From positions 1 through 63,941 of the forward strand of contig JAUNUN010000012.1 of the NCBI GenBank assembly GCA_030538155.1: DNA of 63,941 bases. Reading direction: 5' to 3'. This stretch comes from a bacterium (lineage in GTDB: Bacteria; Desulfobacterota; Desulfobulbia; Desulfobulbales; Desulfobulbaceae). This document shows, one piece after another, positions 46,311 to 54,833 of the stretch; within the stretch, counting starts at the first letter, position 1; every line of letters begins with the position of its first letter. The translations under genes were made by a program, and so were the position numbers. Below the pieces are notes generated by a model, which worked only from the letters and a program-made list of their open reading frames with translations, did no database searches and was not told where the DNA came from.

Positions 46311-47993
46311 ATGGAGCCTGTCGTCGAATCGTCCGCCCAGCGTACCTGGGCCATTCTTGAATTTCTCTTCAAATACCGCAATGCCGGCATCTTCACCGGC
46401 CTTGATTTTGAACGCCTGGCCACAGACGGCAGGCTTACCGAGGTGGAAGAAGGAGTGCCCGAGGCCTTTGCCGAAGACCTGGAAAAACTCGGCCCCACCT
46501 TCATCAAACTGGGCCAACTCCTTTCCACCCGGCCGGACATGGTGCCTGCGGCCTATATCGAAGCCCTGGAGCACATGCAGGACAAGGTCACCCCCTTTCC
46601 AGCGGCAGAGGTCAAGGAACTGATCGAGGAGGAGTTGGGGGTACGGATCAACAAACTCTTTGCGGTCTTTGAAGAAACGCCCATAGGCGCGGCCTCACTT
46701 GCCCAGGTGCACCGCGCCGAACTGCGCAGCGGCAAGGAGGTGGCCATCAAGGTGCAACGTCCGGGCATGCGCGAGCGCATCATGGCCGACCTCGACATCC
46801 TGGCCGGTTTTGCCCGCAAGGCCGATCAGTTCACCTCGCTCGGCCAGCGGCTCCAGTTCAGCGACTGGATACAGGAATTCAGGAAAACGCTTTTGGCCGA
46901 ACTGGACTACCGCAGCGAGGCGGAAAATCTGGAACGCTTTGCCGAACATCTGGCCGATTATCCGGAAATCTACGTGCCCAAGCCCCTTTGGGACTATACC
47001 TCGGCCAAGGTCCTGACCATGGACTATGTTGCCGGTGTCAAGGTCACGGAACTCGGCGGCCTGCGTAGAACGGAAAACCGTTATGATCTTTTGGCCGCAG
47101 CCATCATCAAAGGCTATTTTGACCAGGTCTTTGTCCATGGCCAGATCCATGCCGACCCGCATCCGGGCAACCTCTTGGTCACTGCCGATAACCGCCTGGC
47201 CCTGCTCGACCTGGGCATGGTCGCCTACATTGCGCCCAAACAGCGCGAAGGCCTCTTGAAGCTGATGTTTGCCTCTGTGGACGGGCGCGGTGAAGAAGTG
47301 GCCAATGAGATTATTGCCATGAGCGTACGCCTGGAAGACTTCAACGAACAGGAATACATGCGGGATGTCGGCCAGGTGGTGGCGCGTTACGCGGCAGGCA
47401 GGAGCGGCCAGACCGCTTCGACCGGGCGGCTGGTGCTTGACCTGACCCGTATCGGTACGGCCTGCGGTCTGCGCACGCCGCCTGAACTGACCCTTTTGGG
47501 TAAAACCCTGCTCAACCTGGACAGTGTGAGCACGGCACTTGAACCGGAACTGGATGTGAAACAGATTGTCGGCGACCATCTGGAGCAGATCATGCGCAAA
47601 CGGCTCAAGCAGTCCTTCTCGCCCTCCAATCTGGCCTCTGAGTTTATCGAGATTCAGGGCCTGATTCGGGAAGCGCCGCGCAAGCTCTCAGTGCTCCTGT
47701 CGCTGCTGGCGGAAAACAAGGTTCAGATTCGGATGACCGGCATCAACGAAAACTATCTTATTGAGAACATGCAAAAGATAGCCAACCGCATCAGCATCGG
47801 CCTCATCATTGCCGCCCTGATCGTGGCCTCGGCCATGATCATGCACATTGAAACCGAGCAGCGGCTGTTCGGCTACCCGGCCCTGGCCTTCATCCTTTTT
47901 CTTGTAGCCGCTGTTCTGGGGTTTGCCTTGGTGCTGAGCGCCCTGATCTGGGACAGGAAGCCCAAACCAAAGGAAGAGCACGGCCCGCGCTGA
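46311..47993 (+). CDS. UbiB/ABC1/AarF-family protein kinase-like protein
   Basis: 560 residues. The family motif LGPTFIKLGQLLSTRPDMVP (KxGQ), the alanine-rich loop PIGAASLAQVHRAEL, EVAIKVQRPG with the ATP lysine, and DPHPGN (HADPHPGNLLV) plus LDLGMV are all present. Two C-terminal membrane helices (SIGLIIAALIVASAMIM; FILFLVAAVLGFALVLSALI) anchor it. UbiB proteins support quinone or other isoprenoid lipid biosynthesis by an ATPase activity. In an anaerobe, menaquinone-related or lipid-transfer work is likely. AAGGAG precedes ATG 46311. Confidence 0.93.
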   Translation: MEPVVESSAQRTWAILEFLFKYRNAGIFTGLDFERLATDGRLTEVEEGVPEAFAEDLEKLGPTFIKLGQLLSTRPDMVPAAYIEALEHMQDKVTPFPAAEVKELIEEELGVRINKLFAVFEETPIGAASLAQVHRAELRSGKEVAIKVQRPGMRERIMADLDILAGFARKADQFTSLGQRLQFSDWIQEFRKTLLAELDYRSEAENLERFAEHLADYPEIYVPKPLWDYTSAKVLTMDYVAGVKVTELGGLRRTENRYDLLAAAIIKGYFDQVFVHGQIHADPHPGNLLVTADNRLALLDLGMVAYIAPKQREGLLKLMFASVDGRGEEVANEIIAMSVRLEDFNEQEYMRDVGQVVARYAAGRSGQTASTGRLVLDLTRIGTACGLRTPPELTLLGKTLLNLDSVSTALEPELDVKQIVGDHLEQIMRKRLKQSFSPSNLASEFIEIQGLIREAPRKLSVLLSLLAENKVQIRMTGINENYLIENMQKIANRISIGLIIAALIVASAMIMHIETEQRLFGYPALAFILFLVAAVLGFALVLSALIWDRKPKPKEEHGPR

Positions 47994-47998
47994 TGCCG

Positions 47999-48055
47999 CT
48001 TTCCAGATCAAAGCGCTTGTCCGTATCGGCTTCAGCTTTAATCTGAAACTGGAAC
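47999..48055 (-). repeat. Dispersed palindromic element, copy G (internally deleted)
   Basis: Only ~57 bp: TTTCCAGATCAAAGCGCTTG and GTATCGGCTTCAGC at the left join directly to TTTAATCTGAAACTGGAAC at the right. Both terminal inverted repeats are kept while the middle is gone, as in MITE deletion derivatives. Confidence 0.65.
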
Positions 48056-48107
48056 AAGATGCTGCGGGGCAGAAAATGTCTCCGCTCTCCCGACCCAGCC
48101 CGCAACA

Positions 48108-48137
48108 AAAAACGCCCTGATTACTCAGGGCGTTTTT
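48108..48137. terminator. Bidirectional rho-independent terminator
   Basis: A perfect 13-base stem (AAAAACGCCCTGA at 48108-48120, TCAGGGCGTTTTT at 48125-48137) with loop TTAC. T-runs follow on both strands. It lies between the convergent ubiB-like and DUF362 genes. Confidence 0.92.
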
Positions 48138-48173
48138 CTTCATCTGCAGCAAATTCCAGCTACTTGATGGTTT

Positions 48174-49319
48174 CTATTTGACGGTAACCAGCTCGTAGTT
48201 GCCGCTGCCCAAGCCGATGGCCTCTGCATGGGCGATCTGGCTGCGCCAGTTGGTGGTGGGATGCAGCATATGGAAGTGATCGTTCTTTACCGTGGTGCAG
48301 GGGCAGGCATCCGCGCCGGTTTGCTGCTGGGCATCACTCAGGCCAGTACCGGGGATGACCGGAGCGGCGTTGACCGCGTCGATACAGGCCTTGTCCAGGG
48401 CTACCGGGTCGAAGCCGGCAAAAATACCGATATCCGGAATAATGGCAGCATCGTTTTCGCCGTGGCAGTCGCAGTACGGCGACACATGGTTGACCACGCT
48501 GATGTGGAAATGCGGCCGCCCGTCGAGTACTGCCTTGCTGTATTCGGCCATGCGCAGGTTGACGTCGTCATTGCTGCTGTCAATGGGGCCGGCAATGGCA
48601 TCGTAGTTACAGGAGGCGATGCAGCGACCGCAGCCCACGCACAGTTCGTGATCAATGGTGGCCTTTTTGTTGTCGCGGTAGTGGATGGCCTCCTCGTTGC
48701 AGTGTTTGGAGCAGATACGGCAGCCCACGCATTTTTCATGGTCAACCGATGGCTTGCCGTTGGAGTGCATAGCCATCTTACCGGCCCGGCTGCCGCTGCC
48801 CATGCCGATATTCTTGATGGCCCCGCCAAAGCCGGTCATCTCGTGGCCCTTGAAATGGCTTAGCGAAATGAAGATATCGGCATCCATGATGGCGCGCCCA
48901 ATTCTGGCTGTTTGCAGTTGAATGCCGCCCTTGATCGGCACTTCAATATCGTCCGTGCCCTTGACCCCGTCTGCAATGATGATCTGGCAGCCGGTGGTCA
49001 GCGGGCTGAAGCCGTTTTCATAGGCTGCATCCAGGTGCACTAGGGCATTGTTGCGCCTGCCCACATAGAGGGTATTGCTGTCGGTGAGGAAGGGGCGACC
49101 GCCCAGTTTCTTCACCCGGTCTGCCACGGTTTTAGCGAAATTGGGTCGCAGAAAGGCCAGGTTGCCGGGTTCGCCGAAGTGCAGCTTGATGGCCACAAAG
49201 GCGTTTTGAAAATTGATCTGCTCAATACCCGCCGCCAGCATGAGCTTGTCCATCTTGTCCAGGAGGCTGGTGCCGATCGAGCAGCGCATATCGGTGAAAA
49301 AGACCTTTGACGCTTCCAT
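48174..49319 (-). CDS. DUF362 iron-sulfur protein
   Basis: 381 residues. An N-terminal DUF362 domain (VFFTDMRCSIGTSLLDKMDK; FVAIKLHFGEPGNLAFLRP) is interrupted by two 4Fe-4S motifs: CVGCRICSKHCNEEAIHY and CVGCGRCIASCNYDAI. The stretch FKGHEMTGFGGAIKNIGMG is typical. DUF362 proteins are common in anaerobes and their activity is unknown; electron transfer is implied by the clusters. I start at the ATG at 49319, which has AAGGAG upstream, and not at the open frame extending 15 codons further. Confidence 0.9.
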   Translation of the reverse strand: MEASKVFFTDMRCSIGTSLLDKMDKLMLAAGIEQINFQNAFVAIKLHFGEPGNLAFLRPNFAKTVADRVKKLGGRPFLTDSNTLYVGRRNNALVHLDAAYENGFSPLTTGCQIIIADGVKGTDDIEVPIKGGIQLQTARIGRAIMDADIFISLSHFKGHEMTGFGGAIKNIGMGSGSRAGKMAMHSNGKPSVDHEKCVGCRICSKHCNEEAIHYRDNKKATIDHELCVGCGRCIASCNYDAIAGPIDSSNDDVNLRMAEYSKAVLDGRPHFHISVVNHVSPYCDCHGENDAAIIPDIGIFAGFDPVALDKACIDAVNAAPVIPGTGLSDAQQQTGADACPCTTVKNDHFHMLHPTTNWRSQIAHAEAIGLGSGNYELVTVK

Positions 49320-49493
49320 GTGTTTCTCCTTGGCTGATTGTTCGCCGTTCAGGCCTGTCTGCAACTATTGCCGCAACAGGCACAGGCCTATAATGCCGCA
49401 TTTTTTTGCTGCAGTCCATGGCAGACTTATGCAAAAAACAGGCCTGCCGGCGCTGCAAGAAAGAGGCGCAGAAAAAGCCGCCTGGCGCAGTAT

Positions 49494-50288
49494 TCACCCG
49501 GCAAGCACCTTCTCGTAGATGTCCCTATCCTGGTCGGTAAACACATTGAAGATGACCCGCTCTATCTGCGACAAATCCTTGAGCCGCTCACACACAGCGG
49601 CAACGGCGATTTCTGCGGCGCGCGCCTGCGGGAAGCCGAAAACGCCGGTAGAGATACAGCAGAAGGCCAGAGTACGCATGCCCTGCGCTGCGGCCGCATC
49701 CAGACAGGCGCGGTAACAGCTCGCCAGTTCCTGCTCCTGCCCTGCTGTGGGTCGCCCTTCTACCTGGGGGCCCACCGTGTGGATAACGTAGCGTGCGGGC
49801 AGATTGTAGCCCTCGGTCACCTTCGCCTGCCCGACCGGCTCTGCGTGTCCCTGCCGGGCCATGATTGCCTGACAGGCCTGCCGCAACTGCACACCGGCAG
49901 CAGTATGGATGGCGTTGTCGATGCAGTGGTGGTTGGGCGCAAAACAACCCAAGAGTTGGGCATTGGCCGCATTGACGATGCCGTCCACAGCAAGGCGGGT
50001 GATATCGCCCTGCCATAGAGATAGCCGGTATAGCCGGGGAACCGCAGGCCGGGGCGCGATCTCATCCGGATAAACAATGCCCTTTTGCCGCAACTCTTCC
50101 TGCAAAAAGGCATCCTGCGCTTCCAGAAAGGCGGCACTCACCGCGCCCGGCGGCCGCACATTGACCAAGGCGCGGGCAAGCTGCCGCCGCTGCTCCGCAC
50201 TTGTTGGTTTTTCAGGCCGCTTCTGCGCGGGCAACTCGGCCAACAGCGTATCCAGCATATATTCAAGGCGTGCTTCCTGTTCGCTCAT
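49494..50288 (-). CDS. Zinc-containing macrodomain ADP-ribosyl hydrolase
   Basis: 264 residues. A helical N-terminal region (~1-75) precedes a macrodomain: LWQGDITRLAVDGIVNAANA, then LLGCFAPNHHCIDNAIHTAA with the Cys and His pattern of the Zn-Macro group, and CCISTGVFGFPQARA. Members linked to SirTM sirtuins remove ADP-ribose from proteins modified by the sirtuin. The gene overlaps the sirtuin gene by four bases (ATGA), so both are made together. Confidence 0.9.
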   Translation of the reverse strand: MSEQEARLEYMLDTLLAELPAQKRPEKPTSAEQRRQLARALVNVRPPGAVSAAFLEAQDAFLQEELRQKGIVYPDEIAPRPAVPRLYRLSLWQGDITRLAVDGIVNAANAQLLGCFAPNHHCIDNAIHTAAGVQLRQACQAIMARQGHAEPVGQAKVTEGYNLPARYVIHTVGPQVEGRPTAGQEQELASCYRACLDAAAAQGMRTLAFCCISTGVFGFPQARAAEIAVAAVCERLKDLSQIERVIFNVFTDQDRDIYEKVLAG

Positions 50289-51217
50289 GTCTCCTCCTCG
50301 CCCCTCTCGCAGCTTGCCGGCACTTGCAGCAGGTCGTGTACCAGTATGCCCATGTCCTCGGTAAAGCTGATGGTGCGATTCCTGTTCTCGTAGGCCCCGT
50401 GCGGATTGTTCCGGTTGGCCCGAATCAGTACCGCATCGGGCCGGGCCGCTACCAATTCTTCAAAGGGAAAACGGATGATTCCCGGTGTGTTGAAGCCCAC
50501 GCCCAACTCCAAAAGGGCCAGGCCCCTGCCCTCGCTTGCGCTGAGAAAGTCGATGTAGCGCTGTCGGCAATCCCGCCAGTGCCGGTCTTCAACAAAAAAG
50601 TGATCCTTGCGCAGGTTAAGATCCATCTGCCCCCCGCACCGGGGGCAAAGCGGCACCAACTGGGGCGGAATGGCGCAATCCCTGGTTTGCCGCAGCATCT
50701 CGGTAATGAGCGCCTCGTTGTCGTAGAGGGTATCGTGGCAGGCCCGGGCGCACTGCAACCGGCCGTAATCGCCCTGCACGGCAAAAACTCGCTCCGCCGC
50801 GAAGCCTGCCTTGACGAACTGGCTTTCCACATTGGTAGTCAGAACAAAATAATTGCTGCCGCGAACCAAGCGCAACAACTCCCGGTACAAGGGTGCCGCC
50901 GGTTCTTCGTAGCGGTTCAGGCCCACATGCCGGGCCCAGTAGGCCCACTTGGTTTCGGGCGTGGGAAAGGCATAAAAGCCGGAGCGGTACATGTTGTCGT
51001 CAAAAGCGTAGCGGGCAATGAAGGGGGCGAAGTTGTCCGTAAAGCGGCGGCCCGTATAGTGCAGCCCCGCTGCATCTGAAAGACCGGCCCCACCACCGAT
51101 GAGGATGAAGCGCGCCCGGTGCAGGGCATGCATGGCCCGCTCGAGCCGCTGCCGGTAATCCGCAGAGCCGGCGCTATGTGCAACGGATGGACTGGACGGA
51201 TAGGATGGATTGATCAT
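50285..51217 (-). CDS. SirTM-type (class M) sirtuin, protein ADP-ribosyltransferase
   Basis: 310 residues, SIR2 fold. NAD-binding GAGLSDAAGLHYTGRRF, then GFYAFPTPETKWAYWARH and TTNVESQFVKAGF. The usual catalytic His of deacetylases is replaced: the motif reads VQGDYGRLQC with Gln, as in class M sirtuins that mono-ADP-ribosylate proteins. A CxxxC...CxxC zinc site is seen (QCARAC, LCPRC). In firmicutes the partners include a lipoylated GcvH-like protein and a lipoate ligase; neither is seen here. It lies immediately beyond the distal end of the CRISPR array. Confidence 0.88.
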   Translation of the reverse strand: MINPSYPSSPSVAHSAGSADYRQRLERAMHALHRARFILIGGGAGLSDAAGLHYTGRRFTDNFAPFIARYAFDDNMYRSGFYAFPTPETKWAYWARHVGLNRYEEPAAPLYRELLRLVRGSNYFVLTTNVESQFVKAGFAAERVFAVQGDYGRLQCARACHDTLYDNEALITEMLRQTRDCAIPPQLVPLCPRCGGQMDLNLRKDHFFVEDRHWRDCRQRYIDFLSASEGRGLALLELGVGFNTPGIIRFPFEELVAARPDAVLIRANRNNPHGAYENRNRTISFTEDMGILVHDLLQVPASCERGEEET

Positions 51218-51352
51218 GGCATTTCGTTTATTGGCACAAAAGCAACAATGGCGGTCGACCGGGGCTGATTGAATTCCTGCCCGGCACCCGACAACAACCG
51301 GCGCTCAACAGAGCTGCCGCCAAGATACATCCTGCTTAAAATCAATGCTACT

Positions 51353-52043
51353 GTGGAGAGTTGAGAAGACGGCAGTGAACAGAACCTCCTGTTCGGGAGG
51401 TTTTTCTATTTTTTCTAAGCTGCCTATGCGGCAGTGGACATCGAGCTGCTCAAGTACACCTTCCCTGGTGCTTTCTAAGCTGTCTATGCGGCAGTGGACC
51501 AAGAAGCCCGGCTGTTTTTTGAGCAGCAGCAATTTCTAAGCTGCCTATGCGGCAGTGGACAGCCGCACCATGCGGCTGGAAATCGAGCGGGATTTCTAAG
51601 CTGCCTATGCGGCAGTGGACTAAAGGCATCGTTAGACGACACCTTCAAAAAATTTCTAAGCTGCCTATGCGGCAGTGGACCGTTACCAGCGTCATAGCAG
51701 TCCTCACAGCATTTTCTAAGCTGCCTATGCGGCAGTGGACACAACTCCAAATCACACTGACCCATATTGTCTGTTTCTAAGCTGCCTATGCGGCAGTGGA
51801 CAGCCCTACGACCATTTCACCATCCAACCGCGAGTTTCTAAGCTGCCTATGCGGCAGTGGACGCCTGAGCTGTGGCCGGACGCCACTGCGTGCCTTTCTA
51901 AGCTGCCTATGCGGCAGTGGACGGTATTACGTAGGATATGCGGCCAATAGAAGATTTCTAAGCTGCCTATGCGGCAGTGGACGATCTTCGCTGCGCACGA
52001 GATACCTGCCGTCCCTTTCTAAGCTGCCTATGCGGCAGTGGAC
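51353..52043 (-). CRISPR. Type I-F CRISPR array, 12 repeats, 11 spacers
   Basis: 28-bp repeats start at 51353 (degenerate terminal copy), 51412, 51472 (one C-to-T change), 51533, 51593, 51653, 51713, 51774, 51835, 51895, 51955 and 52016. Spacers are 32-33 bp, the terminal one 31. The crRNA is read from the minus strand: stem-loop CTGCCGCATAGGCAG followed by the 8-nt handle CTTAGAAA, which matches type I-F. Orientation follows from the handle, the decayed repeat at the left end, and the cas operon to the right. No spacer was seen by eye to match elsewhere in the window. Confidence 0.97.
51383..51411 (+). terminator. Terminator-like hairpin inside the terminal spacer
   Basis: AACCTCC (51383-51389) pairs with GGAGGTT (51396-51402), loop TGTTCG, followed by a T-rich tract TTTTTCTATTTTTT that runs into the next repeat. 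Read on the plus strand this is a rho-independent terminator pointing into the array from its distal end, antisense to crRNA transcription. Confidence 0.6.
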
Positions 52044-52249
52044 TAGAACAAAACATGTACAAACCACATAAAAACACTTCTCTAAAGGGAAAAACCCAAA
52101 AAAACCTTTCCCAGAGACGGTGTTTTTTTAAGTAATGATAGCAACCTCTTACGCAGGCACTCGATTTTTTGGGTGCAGCGCTTGGTGCGCCACTTGGTGC
52201 AGTACTCAGCCTCAGTTGCACTCACCGCGTCAGCCTTCCCATGCTGCCG
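52044..52249 (-). promoter_or_regulatory. CRISPR leader with long imperfect hairpin
   Basis: 206 bp between csy4 and the first repeat. It is AT-rich near the array and contains an imperfect hairpin: AAAAACAC (52070-52077) pairs with GTGTTTTT (52120-52127), then TCTCT with AGAGA, then a shorter GC part around A/T-rich loops. On the minus strand it is followed by TTTTTATG, so it may end the cas transcript before the array. No clear array promoter was identified downstream of it. Confidence 0.6.
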
Positions 52250-52843
52250 TCAAAACAGGGGCACCGTGGCAAAGGGCTGTTCCGGGGCGGGTTTACTCAA
52301 ACCATAGCCGGTAAATTGCCCCTCCTGCGGCATGGCTGCGATTCGCCTTTCAATAAAAAGCCGCATCACCTGCCCGCTGCCGGCGCTTTGCAGGCGGGCA
52401 AAAGGAAGCCGTTGCCGGGTGTTGTACTTGGCGGCAACGGCAGCAGCCAGCGGCTCCGTCCATTGCCCGGCTCCTTTCTTGTCATAGCGGGCTTTCAGCC
52501 TGCGGGCCGCACTTGCTCCCTTGAACTGCCTGCGGATAAAACTGGCATAGCCCTGCACCGTACCGGGCACAGCCTGCACCGGCGAAATCAGGGCATAGCC
52601 GCTTACGCGTTGCAATTCGCCCCACAGTTCCTGCAAATCGGCTTCCCGGCCATGCAGGCGGATCATGCCGCCCAAGGTGCGATCGAGCCCATAGGCTGGG
52701 AAGCTGAGAGCAATGTGCCCGGCTGCGCGGTTGTTGTACCGGGGCAAATAGCGGTGCAGGGCTTGCATCAGGTCGTTTATCACCTGGGTTTGCGTCCGGT
52801 CTTCCTGGGGAATGGCGATCAGGTCACAGTAATGCGTCAGCAT
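52250..52843 (-). CDS. csy4: Cas6f (Csy4) crRNA endoribonuclease
   Basis: 197 residues. It cuts the precursor at the base of each repeat hairpin and stays bound as the 3' cap of the type I-F surveillance complex. The likely catalytic His lies in MQALHRYL near residue 30 and the active-site Ser in LQSAGSGQVMRLFIERR; GGQFTGYGLS-like C-terminal motif (QFTGYGLSKP) matches Csy4. An arginine-rich region (IRRQFKGASAARRLKARYDK) fits the RNA-binding helix. Last cas gene before the leader; three bases after csy3. Confidence 0.95.
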   Translation of the reverse strand: MLTHYCDLIAIPQEDRTQTQVINDLMQALHRYLPRYNNRAAGHIALSFPAYGLDRTLGGMIRLHGREADLQELWGELQRVSGYALISPVQAVPGTVQGYASFIRRQFKGASAARRLKARYDKKGAGQWTEPLAAAVAAKYNTRQRLPFARLQSAGSGQVMRLFIERRIAAMPQEGQFTGYGLSKPAPEQPFATVPLF

Positions 52844-52846
52844 GGC

Positions 52847-53878
52847 CTACTCCTTGCCGCTCTCGCCAAAGACACCGCCCCGAATGAGTACCGCCATGGC
52901 GTAATGCTGATCGGCAAGGGCCGGAGCTTTGCCGTCCAGCACCCAGGCGTCGAAAATGGAATAAAAATCCTTCTTCTGCTTGGGCTGGCGAAAGGCCGTG
53001 CCCAAGGTGGTGACAGAGCCGTAGGGCTCTACCGCAATGGGAAAGGGGGCCTCAGCAGCTTCGCCATACCAGGTGTCGATGGTGCGGATGGCATTGCCTA
53101 TTTTTTGCGAGTGCATGCCGGCCTTGCCGTTAATCTGATAGAGCACCTTGCTCTTGCGGCTGCCGGTATCCAGAATCAATTCCTGGGAAGGATACACTTC
53201 CTGGCCATAGCCAACCCGTACTTGGGCCTCTATATAGAGGATAGTAAAGGACTGCCCGCTCAGGCCTGCGGCAAGCCAGCCGCTCAGTTGCTCCAATTCG
53301 GGGCTTGAATGGGTAAAATCATTGAGGCCGATGCGCTCTGCCTCGGAAAAGCTGATGGTTTCACTCCCATTGCGCACGCTCACCGTAATATCTTCAGCAC
53401 CCATGCGGTTGCGCCAGAGCCAGCGGGCATTGGCGATATTGGCCGCATAGCGGCGAGCCAGTTCTTGTACGCCCTGGGTTTCAAGATAGCCCTGCACGGT
53501 TTTCACCAGGGCGCTCTGATAGGCCTGATCGTTACAGACATAGGGACTGCCGTCAAAGGGCAGGGCCTTGCAGCTCCAGCGTACAATCAGGGTATCTTTG
53601 TCGTCATCCAGGGCCGCGGCATCCACCCTTTGCAGGTTGGGGCTTTCAATTTTAGGATTAAGTTTTACGGGATCGCTCGCGATGGTATCTGAGAAACGAT
53701 TACTGATGGTGCCCCGCACCGACTTTTCCCGGATGGGCACCGGAATGGCGCTTGCTTTGCCGTCTTTACTATCTTTCTGCCAGAAATAGGCGTCGGAGAC
53801 ATCAAGCTTGCGTTCAAAGGCCAGCACCTTGGCCACTTCTAACCTATCTTGCGTAGTTGTTTTTTGTTTTGCTGCCAT
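52847..53878 (-). CDS. csy3: Cas7f (Csy3) backbone protein
   Basis: 343 residues. Six copies form the helical backbone that holds the crRNA spacer in type I-F complexes. Start MAAKQKTTTQDRLEVAKVL and the conserved LAFERKLDVSDAYFW are typical of Csy3. The ATG at 53878 has GGGAGGA upstream; the longer open frame (to 54181) lies in csy2 and is not used. Length and order are normal. Confidence 0.95.
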   Translation of the reverse strand: MAAKQKTTTQDRLEVAKVLAFERKLDVSDAYFWQKDSKDGKASAIPVPIREKSVRGTISNRFSDTIASDPVKLNPKIESPNLQRVDAAALDDDKDTLIVRWSCKALPFDGSPYVCNDQAYQSALVKTVQGYLETQGVQELARRYAANIANARWLWRNRMGAEDITVSVRNGSETISFSEAERIGLNDFTHSSPELEQLSGWLAAGLSGQSFTILYIEAQVRVGYGQEVYPSQELILDTGSRKSKVLYQINGKAGMHSQKIGNAIRTIDTWYGEAAEAPFPIAVEPYGSVTTLGTAFRQPKQKKDFYSIFDAWVLDGKAPALADQHYAMAVLIRGGVFGESGKE

Positions 53879-53897
53879 GGATATTCCTCCCTGTGGT

Positions 53898-54833
53898 TTA
53901 TCGTTCTTCCTGGGTAACACAATACAAGTCGTTTTCTGCCTGGTGCTGGTAGCGCCAAAAAGCCTTGGTGATGTCATCAATGCGATGCGGGAATACCCAC
54001 TTGCCCAAGCCGTACACGGACTCCACATACTGGGCGGGATATTCATCGGTGCGGCAGTTGGCAAGCGCTCCGGCAGCAAAAGCCGGGGCAATGCCCTGAT
54101 AGCCGAGCGGCATGGGCACCAGCCAGCCCCGGCCGGTTTTGGCGGAACGGGTTTGCCACCCAATCGAGCCGTTTTTTTCAACCGGGATGTGGTGCAGACA
54201 GGCCAAATCTATAAGGGCATCCAGGGCGGTGGCTTCGGGCTGATTCTTTTGCAGCTCGGCGGTCAATGCCTCAAGATCCTTCTTTGCCTCCATGAGGATA
54301 AAGGCGGGCACTAGGTGTTTGGTCATCTGCCAGGCATCATTGGGCAGAAAAAAGTGGGCGGATTCACGCCTGTAGAAGCCATGCCCACCAAAGCCGCGCA
54401 CGCTGCCGCCGGCAATACGCTGCTGCATCAGCATTTCCTGCACCTGCAGCGCCAATTGCGCGCCCTGATCTTTGCATATCGGTTTTTCCGCCAGCAATTC
54501 CATGCCCAGGCTAAGGCTCAGGTGGCATTTCCCCTCTTCAACAATGGATGCGGTTTTACCGCTTTTTAAGAGAGGGTTGCGGGACTGGTTAAAGCTGTAG
54601 TCGCTGTAGGGGGTTTGCCGGTAGACCTGGGGCCGGCAATCGTGGCAGGCAATGAGCACGCCATCCAAAGCAAGTTTTTGTGCAGATGCCACAACATGCA
54701 GCCTGCGGCTCAAGGCATGCACAGCGCCGAGAAAACCGGTGACAGCCGGAAAGCCGTAGGTGATCGGGCTGGAAATGGCGTTGGCGTTTTCAATGTGTAT
54801 GCGCTTGAGTAAAAGATATCCGGCTTTTTCCAT
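53898..54833 (-). CDS. csy2: Cas5f (Csy2)
   Basis: 311 residues. With Csy1 it forms the tail of the complex and binds the 5' handle of the crRNA. MEKAGYLLLKRIHIENANAI followed by SPITYGFPAVTGFLGAVHAL is the standard Csy2 N-terminus. Its ATG overlaps the last base of the csy1 stop (TGATG), so translation is coupled. The upstream open frame to 54899 is within csy1. Confidence 0.95.
   Translation of the reverse strand: MEKAGYLLLKRIHIENANAISSPITYGFPAVTGFLGAVHALSRRLHVVASAQKLALDGVLIACHDCRPQVYRQTPYSDYSFNQSRNPLLKSGKTASIVEEGKCHLSLSLGMELLAEKPICKDQGAQLALQVQEMLMQQRIAGGSVRGFGGHGFYRRESAHFFLPNDAWQMTKHLVPAFILMEAKKDLEALTAELQKNQPEATALDALIDLACLHHIPVEKNGSIGWQTRSAKTGRGWLVPMPLGYQGIAPAFAAGALANCRTDEYPAQYVESVYGLGKWVFPHRIDDITKAFWRYQHQAENDLYCVTQEER

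Noticed and set aside
49338..50018. Plus-strand frame opposite the macrodomain gene
   Set aside because: No ribosome-binding site or domain, and it overlaps a well-supported gene on the other strand.
51345..52071. Several short plus-strand frames across the CRISPR array
   Set aside because: They are translations of the repeats (SKLPMRQWT and LSCLCGSG recur) and are not genes.
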